Shown here: positions 29,019 through 42,406 of the stretch, one piece after another
How the letters are laid out: every line of letters starts with the position of its first letter
Position numbering within the stretch: position 1 is the stretch's first letter
NCBI RefSeq assembly: GCF_000219605.1
Contig: NC_015740.1
Span: forward strand, 2,294,001 to 2,358,000
Direction: 5' to 3'
From: Stutzerimonas stutzeri
GTDB lineage: Bacteria; Pseudomonadota; Gammaproteobacteria; Pseudomonadales; Pseudomonadaceae
Length of the DNA stretch: 64,000 nt
Program-made: the position numbers and the translations under genes
Notes under the pieces: generated by a model
The model's input: only the letters and a program-made list of their open reading frames with translations
Told to the model about the DNA's origin: nothing
Databases searched by the model: none

Positions 29019-29495
29019 ATGCGCCGTGCACTTCTCATGCTGGCTTTAGGCACCCGCCTGGCAAGCGCCGAGACCAGCGATCTGAGCTACGAGTCCTACA
29101 TCGACAGTGATAAGCGCATCAAATGCCTCTACGGCTACGCTGCCGAAAAGACCGGTGACCACGCTTCGGCCAGGAAGATCTTCGAGGACTGCATTGAGCG
29201 TTGGAGCGACGTGTATTCGATGATCTGGCTTGCCCAGATGTACGAATCGGGCTCCGGCGTGCCCGCTGACCAAGCCAAGGCCGCAGCCTTCCTGAAGCAG
29301 GGCGCGGAACAGCCGGACGACGCCGCCTACGTCAGCCTGGCGCGCTATCACTGGGGCGTGGCCCTGGCCGAAGGCCGCGGCGTCGACGCCGATCCCGATG
29401 CCGCACGCGCCTGGCTGGAACGTGCCGCGGCCGGTGGTCAGCAGGAAGCCGCCGAGTACCTCATGCGGCTGGATGCCACCCGCACAACAGAATAA
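29019..29495 (+). CDS. Small secreted Sel1/TPR-like repeat protein
   Basis: 158 residues with a short signal peptide (MLALGTRLASA-ETS). Two Sel1-like helical repeats are seen (IWLAQMYESGSGVPADQAKAAAF and WGVALAEGRGVDADPDAARAWL), preceded by a helical pair with two Cys (RIKCLYGY ... FEDCIERW) that may form a disulfide. GGAG at the end of the upstream gene serves its ATG, 2 bases after the preceding stop. Sel1 proteins are adaptors in protein complexes; a periplasmic scaffold in the PQQ system is plausible. I know of no assigned function. Confidence 0.75.
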   Translation: MRRALLMLALGTRLASAETSDLSYESYIDSDKRIKCLYGYAAEKTGDHASARKIFEDCIERWSDVYSMIWLAQMYESGSGVPADQAKAAAFLKQGAEQPDDAAYVSLARYHWGVALAEGRGVDADPDAARAWLERAAAGGQQEAAEYLMRLDATRTTE

Positions 29496-29513
29496 CGACA
29501 AGAGAGCCCAAAC

Positions 29514-30485
29514 ATGCCCAGAACTGCCCTTGCCTCTGCGATCACTCTGGCCCTGGTCTTCGCCAGCGGCTCCGCGGCCGCGGCTACCGCCTATGTCTCC
29601 AACGAGAAGGACGACAGCATCAGCGTCATCGATCTCGACAAGATGGAGACCGTCGAGACGCTGCAGGTCGGAATGCGCCCGCGCGGCCTCACCCTCTCCC
29701 ATGACAACAAGCTGCTCTACATCTGTGCCAGCGATTCGGACACCGTGCAGGTGATGGATCTGGCCACCCGCCAGATCGTCAAGCAGCTGCCGTCCGGCGC
29801 GGACCCCGAGCAGTTCGCCCTGCACCCCAACAACAAGTGGCTGTACATCTCCAACGAGGACGATGCGCTGGTCACCGTGGTCGATGTCGACAAGGAAGAG
29901 GTGCTCGCGCAGATCGATGTCGGCGTCGAGCCGGAGGGCATGGCGGTCAGCCCGGACGGCAAATGGGCAGTCAACACCAGCGAAACCACCAACATGCTGC
30001 ACTGGATCGACACCAGTACCAACCAGCTGGTGGACAACACCCTGGTCGACCAGCGCCCTCGCCACGTCGAGTTCACCAAGGACAGCAAGCTGCTCTGGGC
30101 CTCGGCCGAGATCGGCGGAACGGTCAGCGTGGTGGACGTGGACAAGCGCGAAATCCTCAAGACCCTGACCTTCAAGATCAAGGGCGTGCATCCGGACAAG
30201 GTTCAACCGGTGGGTATCAAGCTCACTTCCGACGGCAAATACGCCTTCATCGCACTGGGCCCGGCCAACCACATCGCGGTGGTCGATGCGAAGACCTACG
30301 AGGTGCTGGACTATCTGCTGGTCGGTCGACGCGTCTGGCACATGGCGTTCAACCCCGACGAGAGCCTCCTGCTGACCACCAACGGCGTCAGCGGTGACGT
30401 TTCGGTGATCGATGTGGCCAAGCTGAAGGTCACCAAGTCGATCAAGGTCGGTCGCTACCCCTGGGGTGTGGTGGTCACGCCATGA
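29514..30485 (+). CDS. PQQ-catabolism-associated YVTN beta-propeller protein
   Basis: 323 residues with signal peptide (VFASGSAAAA). Seven-bladed YVTN/Lvp-type repeats: VSNEKDDSISVIDLDKMETV, CASDSDTVQVMDLATRQIV, ISNEDDALVTVVDVDKEEV and so on to the end. The protein is the periplasmic propeller member of the PQQ-ABC set. It follows the Sel1-like gene by 18 bases and overlaps the ATPase gene by 4 bases (ATGA). It may bind the exported or delivered ligand. Confidence 0.87.
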   Translation: MPRTALASAITLALVFASGSAAAATAYVSNEKDDSISVIDLDKMETVETLQVGMRPRGLTLSHDNKLLYICASDSDTVQVMDLATRQIVKQLPSGADPEQFALHPNNKWLYISNEDDALVTVVDVDKEEVLAQIDVGVEPEGMAVSPDGKWAVNTSETTNMLHWIDTSTNQLVDNTLVDQRPRHVEFTKDSKLLWASAEIGGTVSVVDVDKREILKTLTFKIKGVHPDKVQPVGIKLTSDGKYAFIALGPANHIAVVDAKTYEVLDYLLVGRRVWHMAFNPDESLLLTTNGVSGDVSVIDVAKLKVTKSIKVGRYPWGVVVTP

Positions 30486-31312
30486 GCTCGCTGGAGGTCA
30501 GCGACGTGGCCTTCGCCTATGGCGCGCGACGTGCGCTGGACGGTGTCAGTTTCGCCGCCGCCAAAGGGAGATTCACCGCACTGCTGGGGCCGAACGGCGC
30601 GGGCAAGTCGACATTGATCGCCCTGCTCACGCGCCTGTACGACCTGCAACGGGGGCAGATCCGCATCGCCGGTTTCGGCCTGCGCGAGGCGCCGCGCCAG
30701 GCGCTCGCCCGCCTCGGCGTGGTGTTCCAGCAGAGCACGCTGGACCTGGACCTGACCGTCGAGCAGAACCTGCGCTACCACGCCGCCCTGCACGGCATGC
30801 CGCGGGCCTTGGCGAATGAACGCATCGAACTCGAGCTGCAGCGCCAGCAGCTCGGCGAACGGCGCCGCAGCAAGGTGCGTGAACTCAACGGCGGCCACCG
30901 CCGACGCGTCGAGATCGCCCGCGCGTTGCTGCATCGCCCCGAGTTGCTGTTGCTCGACGAGGCCAGTGCAGGCCTCGACCCTGCCAGCCGCCAGGCACTC
31001 AACCAGCATGTGCGAGCGCTCTGCCGTGACGAGGGCATGAGCGTGCTCTGGACCACTCACCTGCTCGATGAGATCCAGGCCGATGACGATCTGCTGGTGC
31101 TCAATCGCGGCCGTCTGGTCGCTCAGGGCAGCGTGGCGAGCTTGGCCCTCGATGGCGAGGATCTGGCAGCGAGCTTTGCACGGCTGACCGGGAGCGACGC
31201 GCAAGGCGCAGGGCTCGATGGAGCAGCACATCGGTCCGCAGCCATGCCGCCGAAAACAACCGAGCCCGCTGGCGAAAGCACGGGGCTCGCCTCTGGAGCG
31301 AAACACTCATGA
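30482..31312 (+). CDS. pedB: PQQ-system ABC transporter ATP-binding protein
   Basis: 276 residues. Walker A GPNGAGKST is near residues 37-45, and the Q-loop (VVFQQST), Walker B (LLLLDEASAGLDP) and switch His (TTHLLDE) are all present. The ABC signature is altered to LNGGHRRR instead of LSGGQ. A ~35-residue hydrophilic tail rich in Ala, Gly and Ser follows the fold and looks dispensable. It overlaps both neighbours by 4 bases, so propeller, ATPase and permease are made together. It is an ABC-2 (exporter-type) ATPase. Confidence 0.87.
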   Translation: MSSLEVSDVAFAYGARRALDGVSFAAAKGRFTALLGPNGAGKSTLIALLTRLYDLQRGQIRIAGFGLREAPRQALARLGVVFQQSTLDLDLTVEQNLRYHAALHGMPRALANERIELELQRQQLGERRRSKVRELNGGHRRRVEIARALLHRPELLLLDEASAGLDPASRQALNQHVRALCRDEGMSVLWTTHLLDEIQADDDLLVLNRGRLVAQGSVASLALDGEDLAASFARLTGSDAQGAGLDGAAHRSAAMPPKTTEPAGESTGLASGAKHS

Positions 31313-32100
31313 CGGCCTATTGGGAATGCCTGCGCGGCATCGTCCTGCGCGAGTGGCTGCGTTTCGTCCAGCAGCGCTCGCGCTTTCTCAGCGCGCTGGT
31401 GCGCCCGCTACTCTGGCTGGTGGTGTTCGCCGCCGGCTTTCGCGCGGCACTCGGCATCGCCATCATCGAACCGTACGACACCTACATCACCTACGAGACC
31501 TACATCGTGCCGGGGCTGGCCTGCATGATCCTGCTGTTCAACGGCATGCAGGGCTCGCTGTCGATGGTCTACGACCGCGAGATGGGCAGCATGCGTGTCT
31601 TGCTGACGAGCCCGCTACCGCGCAGCTTCCTGCTCACCAGCAAGCTGCTGGCCACGGCGCTGATCTCACTGCTGCAGGTCTATGCCTTCCTCGCCATTGC
31701 CTGGTTCTACGGCGTGCAACCGCCGCCGCTGGGTCTGCTGGTCGCCCTGCCCGCCCTGCTGCTGGTGGCGCTGATGCTGAGTGCCCTGGGGTTGCTGCTG
31801 TCAAACGGCATCCGCCAGCTGGAGAACTTCGCCGGGGTCATGAATTTCGTGATCTTCCCCATGTTCTTCCTGTCCTCGGCGCTGTATCCGCTGTGGAAGA
31901 TGCGCGAAGCCAGTGAATGGCTGTACTGGATCTGCGCCATCAACCCGTTCACCCATGCCGTGGAACTGGTGCGCAACGCCCTGTACCTGCGCCTGGCGCC
32001 TACTGCGTTGCCGGTGTGCCTCGGGCTGACCGTCATCTTCAGCCTGCTCGCAGTGCTCAGCTTCAACCCGCAGCACGCCGCGTTGCGCCGGTCGGCATGA
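31309..32100 (+). CDS. pedC: PQQ-system ABC-2 type permease (PedC-like)
   Basis: 263 residues with six predicted membrane segments. It begins with a cytoplasmic amphipathic start (GIVLREWLRFVQQRSRF) as in ABC-2 exporters such as DrrB/NodJ, and has the ABC-2 signature region NFVIFPMFFLSSALYPLWKM near residue 180. It should form an exporter with the ATPase at 30482. The family is known from phenylethanol degradation clusters (PedC). The last gene of the operon; another copy of the regulatory motif lies 10 bases after its stop. Confidence 0.87.
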   Translation: MTAYWECLRGIVLREWLRFVQQRSRFLSALVRPLLWLVVFAAGFRAALGIAIIEPYDTYITYETYIVPGLACMILLFNGMQGSLSMVYDREMGSMRVLLTSPLPRSFLLTSKLLATALISLLQVYAFLAIAWFYGVQPPPLGLLVALPALLLVALMLSALGLLLSNGIRQLENFAGVMNFVIFPMFFLSSALYPLWKMREASEWLYWICAINPFTHAVELVRNALYLRLAPTALPVCLGLTVIFSLLAVLSFNPQHAALRRSA

Positions 32101-32109
32101 GACGACTAC

Positions 32110-32119
32110 TACTTTGGTA
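32110..32119. promoter_or_regulatory. TACTTTGGTA motif upstream of the rhodanese-like gene
   Basis: Copy of the cluster motif with flank ctac / ccgg, 85 bases upstream of ATG 32204. It allows separate expression of the rhodanese-like protein and the AgmR-type regulator from the ABC operon. Confidence 0.58.
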
Positions 32120-32203
32120 CCGGTTCTCCCCTCCATCGTAGGATTTCAAAGACGTGGCCATTGTTCTGTAATCGACCCACCCAAACCCTAAGGAATACGG
32201 ACT

Positions 32204-32767
32204 ATGTTCAGGTCGCTGCTGCCCTTGCTGATCGCCGCGCTGCCTGGTTTCGGCATGTCCGTGACTGCCGTGGCCGAAGAGCAGCTCGCCCTGTTCTCCG
32301 CCGAGGGTTACCGCCAGACGCAATACCGCAGCCCGACGCCGGCAACCGCCGAGGGCGCGCAGACGCTGGATACCGCGGCACTCCAGGCATTGCTGGCAAA
32401 GGCGCCTGACGTGGTGCTGGTGGACGTCTATCGCAGCCAGTGGCTGGCTGGTCGCTTCGTCGACAGCGAGCCCCACGCCAACCTGCCGGGCAGCATCTGG
32501 CTGGCCAACACCGGCGATGGAAATCTGCAGCCCGAATGGGCAAGCTACTTCAGTGACAACCTGAAACGACTCAGCCAGGGCGATACCGAGCGACCGCTGG
32601 TGTTCTACTGCCGCTCCGATTGCTGGCTGGGCTGGAACGCAACCAGGCGCGCCCATGCCTTGGGCTATAAACGCCTGTACTGGTATCGCGACGGGGTGGA
32701 CGGCTGGGAGCAGGCGGGACTGCCGCTGCACCCGGCGACACCGGAGCCGCTGCCTGGCGACGACTGA
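32204..32767 (+). CDS. PQQ-catabolism-associated rhodanese-like Cys-Trp motif protein
   Basis: 187-residue exported protein (leader to about AVA-EEQ) with a rhodanese-like fold. The active-loop Cys motif is CRSDCW near residue 140, followed by GWNATRRAHALGY and WYRDGVDGWEQAGLPL, as in the PQQ-associated CxxCW family. AAGGAA precedes the ATG. It may transfer sulfur or reduce disulfides in the periplasm, perhaps linked to the SoxYZ-like carrier and the vicinal disulfide of the dehydrogenases (inference). The AgmR-type regulator follows on the same strand. Confidence 0.85.
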   Translation: MFRSLLPLLIAALPGFGMSVTAVAEEQLALFSAEGYRQTQYRSPTPATAEGAQTLDTAALQALLAKAPDVVLVDVYRSQWLAGRFVDSEPHANLPGSIWLANTGDGNLQPEWASYFSDNLKRLSQGDTERPLVFYCRSDCWLGWNATRRAHALGYKRLYWYRDGVDGWEQAGLPLHPATPEPLPGDD

Positions 32768-32820
32768 CCTACCGCGCGCGAGCACGCCCCACCATAATCA
32801 CAACAAAGAGGTGACCGGCC

Positions 32821-33486
32821 TTGTACAAGATCCTGATTGCGGACGACCACCCGCTGTTCCGTGAAGCCATCCATAACGTCATCCGCGATGGCTTTCCCGA
32901 CAGCGAAATCCTCGAGACTGCCGATCTCGACAGCGCGCTTGCCTTGACGCTGGAGCACGATGATCTCGATCTGGTGCTGCTGGACCTGAACATGCCCGGC
33001 ATGCACGGGCTGAACGGCCTGATCAACCTGCGCAACGAGGCGCCGACCATTCCGGTGGTGATCGTCTCGGCCGAGCAGGACAAGCAGATCGTGCTGCAGG
33101 CGATCACCTATGGCGCGGTCGGCTTCATCACCAAATCTTCGCCACGTGCACAGATGACCGAAGCCATCGAGCAGATCCTCAATGGCAATGTCTAGCTGCC
33201 GTCGGACATCATTCGCAGCCAGAAGAGCCCGAGCCGCCACTCGCACCACAGCGAGCCCTCCATCCCGCCGGAGCTGCTGCAGGCGCTGACGCGCAAGCAA
33301 TTGCTGGTACTCGAGCGCATGACCAAGGGCGAGTCGAACAAGCAGATCGCCTACAACCTGGACATCGCCGAGACCACGGTAAAGGCCCACGTATCGGCGA
33401 TCCTGCGCAAGCTCAACGTGCACAACCGGGTCCAGGCGATCCTTTCCGCCGGCGACATCGACTTCACCGCCTACCTGCGCCGCTGA
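32821..33486 (+). pseudogene. agmR: AgmR/ErbR/PedR1-type LuxR response regulator interrupted by TAG
   Basis: TTG start at 32821 with GAGG 8 bases upstream. Codons 1-124 give a full receiver domain ([10 protein letters not shown], phospho-acceptor Asp55 in [17 protein letters not shown]). Codon 125 is TAG (33193-33195), and the same frame then runs 96 codons through the linker ([11 protein letters not shown]) and a complete LuxR helix-turn-helix ([21 protein letters not shown]). In relatives a Tyr is expected at this point (NGNVYLPSD), so TAC to TAG is the simple explanation. ErbR/AgmR is the activator of PQQ alcohol oxidation, so a truncated, DNA-binding-less product would matter. No convincing restart site lies after the stop. 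Amber read-through or sequence error are alternatives. Confidence 0.85.
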
Positions 33487-33510
33487 ACACGGCGCAGGCA
33501 GCAGCCAGCC

Positions 33511-34908
33511 CTATCGACCCGCCGCCTGCGCCCCTTCGAACCAGGCGAGCTTCTCGCGCAGCTGCACCACTTCGCCGACGATCAGCAGCGTCGGTGCCTG
33601 CACGTCTTCCTGTGCGATGCGCTCGGCCAGTGTCCCCAGCGTAGCAGTGAAGACACGCTGGTTGCTGGTGGTGCCCTGCTGCACCAGCGCGGCGGGTGTT
33701 CCCGCCGACCGTCCATGAGCGATCAGCTGCTGGCAGATCACCGGCAGCCCCACCAGCCCCATGTAGAACACCAGCGTCTGCGCCGGCGCGGCCAGCTCGG
33801 ACCAGGGCAGATCGCAGCTGCCATCCTTGAGGTGCCCGGTGACGAAACGTACCGACTGGGCATGGTCACGATGGGTCAGCGGAATACCGGCATAGGCCGC
33901 GCAGCCACTGGCAGCGGTGATACCCGGCACTACCTGGAACGGCACGCCATGTGCGGCCAGCTCTTCGATTTCCTCGCCACCGCGGCCAAAGATGAACGGG
34001 TCGCCGCCCTTCAGCCTGAGCACGCGCTTGCCCTGCTTGGCCAGTGTCACCAGCTGCTGGTTGATCTGCTCCTGCGGCACGGCATGATCCGCACGCTGCT
34101 TGCCGACGTAGATGCGGTCGGCATCGCGCCGGCACAGGTCGATGATCGCCGGGGCGACCAGTCGGTCGTAAAGCACCACATCGGCCTGCTGCATCAGCCG
34201 CAGGGCACGGAACGTCAACAGGTCCGGATCACCGGGACCGGCACCGACCAGATAAACCTCGCCCAGCGCCTTAGGCGCCGCGCCGGCAAGCTTCTCGGCC
34301 AGCAGCCGTTCGGCCTCGGCGGTCCGCCCGGCCAGCGCCTGCTCGGCGATAGGCCCCTGAAACACCTCCTCCCAGAACACCCGCCGTTGCTGCACGTTGG
34401 CGAACCTGGCCTTGACCTGGGTACGAAACTGTTTTGCCAGCCCGGCCAGCTGACCGTAGGCTGCCGGGATCCAGGTCTCGATGCGCGCACGGATCAGCCG
34501 CGCCAGCACCGGTGCGTCGCCACCACTGGAAACGGCGACCACCAGCGGCGAGCGATCGACGATGGCCGGGAAGATCACGCTGCACAGCTGCGGCGAGTCG
34601 ACCACGTTCACCGGAACGCCAAGCGCATTGGCATGCTGCGACACCGTAGCGTTCAGCGGTTCGTCATCGGTCGCCGCGATGGCCAGCACACAACCCTGCA
34701 GATCCTGCCGGTCGTAACCGCGATCCAAGCATTCCCCAGCGCCCGCGTGCACCAGCTCGACCAACTGCGCCTCGATGCTCGGCGCCACCACCCGCAAGCG
34801 TGCCCCCGCGTCGCTCAGCAGTCGCGCCTTGCGCAGTGCGATCTCGCCGCCGCCGACGATCAGCACCGTGCGGCCCTTGAGGTTGTGGAACAGCGGGAGG
34901 TATTCCAT
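33511..34908 (-). CDS. cysG: Siroheme synthase CysG
   Basis: Trifunctional enzyme making siroheme for sulfite and nitrite reductases, 465 residues. N-terminal residues 1-~210 are precorrin-2 dehydrogenase / sirohydrochlorin ferrochelatase ([21 protein letters not shown] site). Residues ~215-460 are uroporphyrinogen III C-methyltransferase ([36 protein letters not shown]). ATG 34908 starts [13 protein letters not shown], the standard CysG start. It is the last gene of the leftward set ftsK-lolA-rarA-crcB-serS-cysG. It converges on the agmR-like pseudogene with only 24 bases between. Confidence 0.95.
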   Translation of the reverse strand: MEYLPLFHNLKGRTVLIVGGGEIALRKARLLSDAGARLRVVAPSIEAQLVELVHAGAGECLDRGYDRQDLQGCVLAIAATDDEPLNATVSQHANALGVPVNVVDSPQLCSVIFPAIVDRSPLVVAVSSGGDAPVLARLIRARIETWIPAAYGQLAGLAKQFRTQVKARFANVQQRRVFWEEVFQGPIAEQALAGRTAEAERLLAEKLAGAAPKALGEVYLVGAGPGDPDLLTFRALRLMQQADVVLYDRLVAPAIIDLCRRDADRIYVGKQRADHAVPQEQINQQLVTLAKQGKRVLRLKGGDPFIFGRGGEEIEELAAHGVPFQVVPGITAASGCAAYAGIPLTHRDHAQSVRFVTGHLKDGSCDLPWSELAAPAQTLVFYMGLVGLPVICQQLIAHGRSAGTPAALVQQGTTSNQRVFTATLGTLAERIAQEDVQAPTLLIVGEVVQLREKLAWFEGAQAAGR

Positions 34909-35031
34909 GGGCGAATCCTGGGAGGTCGTTTGAGGTATGGGCATCACAGCCATTACGGCCGCGATGCCCCTTGTCGAAGATCAAGGATCCGGCCTGATGC
35001 CAGGACCGCGTTGACGCAGCGCGCCGAAGCC

Positions 35032-36363
<1,332 letters not shown>

Positions 36364-36384
36364 TTACTGTGAACGGCCGTCGGT

Positions 36385-36759
36385 TCATAACCTGGCGAGC
36401 GCCAGACCCGCCCAGGCCGCGAGCAGACCACCCAGCACGCTGCCGCCGACGTAGGCGAAGGCAGTCGCCAGCTGGCCGCTTTCCAGCAGGCGCAGTGCAT
36501 CCAGCGAAAAACTGGAGAACGTCGTGAGTGCGCCAAGAAAGCCGATGATCAGTGCACCACGCAGCTCCGGCGAGATATCCGGCCGGGCGAGAAAGGTGGC
36601 GTAGAGATAGCCGATCAGCAGGCAGCCCAGCAGGTTCACCGCCACGGTAGCCAGATAGAAATGCCGCGGCCATTGGGCGCTGACCCAGGTCGCGAGCGCA
36701 AAGCGCAGGAGGGTTCCGATCACGCCGCCGCAGGCGACGGCGAAAGCCATGCGGATCAT
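36385..36759 (-). CDS. crcB: Fluoride exporter CrcB (Fluc channel)
   Basis: 124 residues with four membrane helices. Fluc-family marks are [12 protein letters not shown] in helix 1, the [12 protein letters not shown] helix and the phenylalanine-box motif [15 protein letters not shown]. It makes a dual-topology dimer that passively exports fluoride. The ATG overlaps the rarA stop (ATGA), with GGAG upstream, so it is coupled to rarA. I see no fluoride riboswitch in front of it. Confidence 0.93.
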   Translation of the reverse strand: MIRMAFAVACGGVIGTLLRFALATWVSAQWPRHFYLATVAVNLLGCLLIGYLYATFLARPDISPELRGALIIGFLGALTTFSSFSLDALRLLESGQLATAFAYVGGSVLGGLLAAWAGLALARL

Positions 36760-38081
36760 TCCTTTCTCCGTTGGATGGGGCTTTCGCGATCGAGTCGGGC
36801 GAGGTGCTCCAGCTTGTCGCGGATCTTGCTTTCCAGGCCGCGAGGCACAGGCTGGTAGTAGCGACGCGGCTCCATGGCCTCGGGAAAGTAATCCTCACCG
36901 GCGGCATAGGCGTCCGGCTCGTCATGGGCATAGCGGTACTCGTTGCCGTAGCCCAGTTCCTTCATCAGCCTGGTCGGCGCATTGCGCAGATGCAGCGGCA
37001 CTTCCTGCGAGCCGTTTTCCGCCGCGTCGCGCATGGCCGCCTTGAACGCGGTATAGACGGCGTTGCTCTTCGGCGCGCAGGCGAGATAGACGATCGCCTG
37101 CGCCACGGCCAGCTCCCCTTCCGGGCTGCCCAGGCGCTCCTGCACGTCCCAGGCGTTCAGGCACAGCGGCAGCGCGCGGGGGTCGGCATTGCCGATTTCT
37201 TCGCTGGCCATGCGCACCACTCGGCGGGCGATGTACAGCGGGTCGCAGCCGCCATCGAGCATGCGCGCAAACCAGTACAGCGCAGCATCCGGATTCGAGC
37301 CGCGAACCGATTTGTGCAGCGCCGATATCTGGTCGTAGAAGGCCTCGCCACCCTTGTCGAAACGACGGCGACTGTCGCCCAGCAGATCCTGCAGCAGGTC
37401 GGTGCTGATGACGCCACCCTGCTCGGCCAGGTCGGAGGCGTTCTCCAGAAGATTGAGCAGCCGCCGCCCATCGCCATCCGCCGCCGCCAGCAGCATCTGG
37501 AAGCTCTCTTCCGGCAGCGTGAGATGGAGCTCGCCGAGGCCCTTGGGCTCGGTCAGCGCGCGCGTCACCAGCTTGCGCAAGGCCGCTTCGTCCAGGCTTT
37601 TCAGCACATAGACGCGGGCCCGGGAGAGCAAGGCGTTGTTGAGTTCGAAAGAGGGGTTTTCGGTGGTGGCGCCGATAAAAATCAGCGTGCCGTCTTCCAC
37701 ATAGGGCAGGAAGGCATCCTGCTGAGACTTGTTGAAGCGGTGCACTTCGTCGACGAACAGAATGGTCCGCCGGCCGTACTGCGCCGCCTGCTGCTTGGCG
37801 ATCTCCACCGCCTGGCGAATCTCCTTGACCCCGGCGAGCACGGCGGAAACCGTCTCGAAATGGGCATCGGAAACCTTGGCCAAGAGCCGCGCCAGGGTGG
37901 TCTTGCCTACACCGGGTGGGCCCCAGAACACCATGGAATGCAGCGCGCCCTGCTCCAGCGCCTCGCGCAACGGCTTGCCGCGGGCAAGCAGATGTTCCTG
38001 CCCGACGTATTCGTCGAGGCTGGCTGCGCGCAGACGCGCGGCAAGCGGCTGGGCGACGGGTTCGCGGCTGAACAGGTCCAT
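36756..38081 (-). CDS. rarA: Replication-associated recombination protein RarA (MgsA)
   Basis: 441-residue AAA+ ATPase related to clamp-loader and RuvB proteins; acts at stalled forks. Walker [12 protein letters not shown] is at about residues 55-65, Walker [10 protein letters not shown] and sensor 1 [10 protein letters not shown] are present, and the C-terminal MgsA domain ([18 protein letters not shown] ... [16 protein letters not shown]) is complete. ATG 38081 begins [14 protein letters not shown]. It lies between lolA and crcB in one orientation. Confidence 0.94.
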   Translation of the reverse strand: MDLFSREPVAQPLAARLRAASLDEYVGQEHLLARGKPLREALEQGALHSMVFWGPPGVGKTTLARLLAKVSDAHFETVSAVLAGVKEIRQAVEIAKQQAAQYGRRTILFVDEVHRFNKSQQDAFLPYVEDGTLIFIGATTENPSFELNNALLSRARVYVLKSLDEAALRKLVTRALTEPKGLGELHLTLPEESFQMLLAAADGDGRRLLNLLENASDLAEQGGVISTDLLQDLLGDSRRRFDKGGEAFYDQISALHKSVRGSNPDAALYWFARMLDGGCDPLYIARRVVRMASEEIGNADPRALPLCLNAWDVQERLGSPEGELAVAQAIVYLACAPKSNAVYTAFKAAMRDAAENGSQEVPLHLRNAPTRLMKELGYGNEYRYAHDEPDAYAAGEDYFPEAMEPRRYYQPVPRGLESKIRDKLEHLARLDRESPIQRRKE

Positions 38082-38154
38082 TGCCGGCAGGATTACCTCG
38101 ATTGCAGCGGCCCGCCAGGCGGGCCCGCCGTTAAAAACGGATGCCGAACGCCGA

Positions 38155-38781
38155 TCACTCGGCGATGACGTCGGCCCCTTCGGGAATCTCAAAGGTGAAC
38201 AGGTCGGCCTTGAGCGGCTGATTCATCTTCACCCCCATGAAGAGGATATTGGTGCGCTGACCGACACTGTCGATCAGCTGCATGTCATTGATCACGCCAC
38301 CGCGGAAGGACAGCCGCAGGTTGTCGAACAGGGTGTCCTTTGCCTTGGGCTTGAGGGTGAAGTCCACCACATCCCCTGCCTCCTTGTGCGAGACCTCGAA
38401 GTTCTCGCTGATGGTGGAGACGTCGCCGGACAGCAGCAAAGCCGGTGTGTGTGTCAGGCGCTGGTCGAGCTCCTGGATGGTGACCTGCTCGAGATCCGGG
38501 TCATACAGCCACACCTTCTTGCCGTTGGACACCAACAGCTGCTCCATCGGCGCATCGGTGTGCCAGCGGAACTGGCCGGGACGCTTGAGCGCCAGCTCCC
38601 CGGAGGTCTCCTGCAGCTGGGTGCCACTGCCATCGAGCGAGAGCTGCGAGAAGCGGCCAGTCAGGGTTTCGGCCTGGTTGAGCAGGCCGGTCAGGCGTTT
38701 GGTAGAAGCCGCCTGGTCGGCGTGGGCCGGTGCCAGAGCGACCATCAGGACAGATGCACACAGCAAACGGATCAATTGCAT
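38155..38781 (-). CDS. lolA: Outer-membrane lipoprotein carrier protein LolA
   Basis: Periplasmic chaperone that carries lipoproteins from LolCDE to LolB, 208 residues with signal peptide ([11 protein letters not shown]). Family marks are [32 protein letters not shown] and [19 protein letters not shown] 38781 gives the leader directly; the longer in-frame start (38802) would overlap ftsK. It follows ftsK by 17 bases, the usual order in pseudomonads. Confidence 0.95.
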   Translation of the reverse strand: MQLIRLLCASVLMVALAPAHADQAASTKRLTGLLNQAETLTGRFSQLSLDGSGTQLQETSGELALKRPGQFRWHTDAPMEQLLVSNGKKVWLYDPDLEQVTIQELDQRLTHTPALLLSGDVSTISENFEVSHKEAGDVVDFTLKPKAKDTLFDNLRLSFRGGVINDMQLIDSVGQRTNILFMGVKMNQPLKADLFTFEIPEGADVIAE

Positions 38782-38798
38782 GTAGCCCTCGAAGCGAT

Positions 38799-41204
<2,406 letters not shown>

Positions 41205-41404
41205 AACGCTTTCTTTCCTGCGCCTGCGGCGCGATGAACCGTAGTCAGCCAGAACCCCGGCATTGTACGGGTTTGTCGATTCGATGGCATGCGGGTTCCG
41301 CGGCGGCTTGGGCTTTTGCCGATGCTTCGGTGTAGCATAAACGCCCGATTTCCCGGCGCGGCTCGACTGGAGCACGCTTCTCTATTTGCTACAAAGGCTT
41401 ATGA

Positions 41405-42361
<957 letters not shown>

Positions 42362-42366
42362 TCCCA

Positions 42367-42384
42367 GGCGGGCTTCGGCCCGCC
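42367..42384 (+). terminator. Weak hairpin between trxB and aat
   Basis: Stem ggcggg / cccgcc with a cttcgg loop, 6 bases after the trxB stop and 23 bases before aat. No T run follows, so it may only attenuate or stabilise the message. Confidence 0.45.
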
Positions 42385-42406
42385 CTCCCCTACCCTGCGT
42401 GCCGAC

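Noticed and set aside
33196..33486. Separate gene for the LuxR-type DNA-binding fragment after the amber codon
   Set aside because: No start with a ribosome site precedes the helix-turn-helix, and the frame is exactly continuous with the receiver, so a split gene is the better reading.
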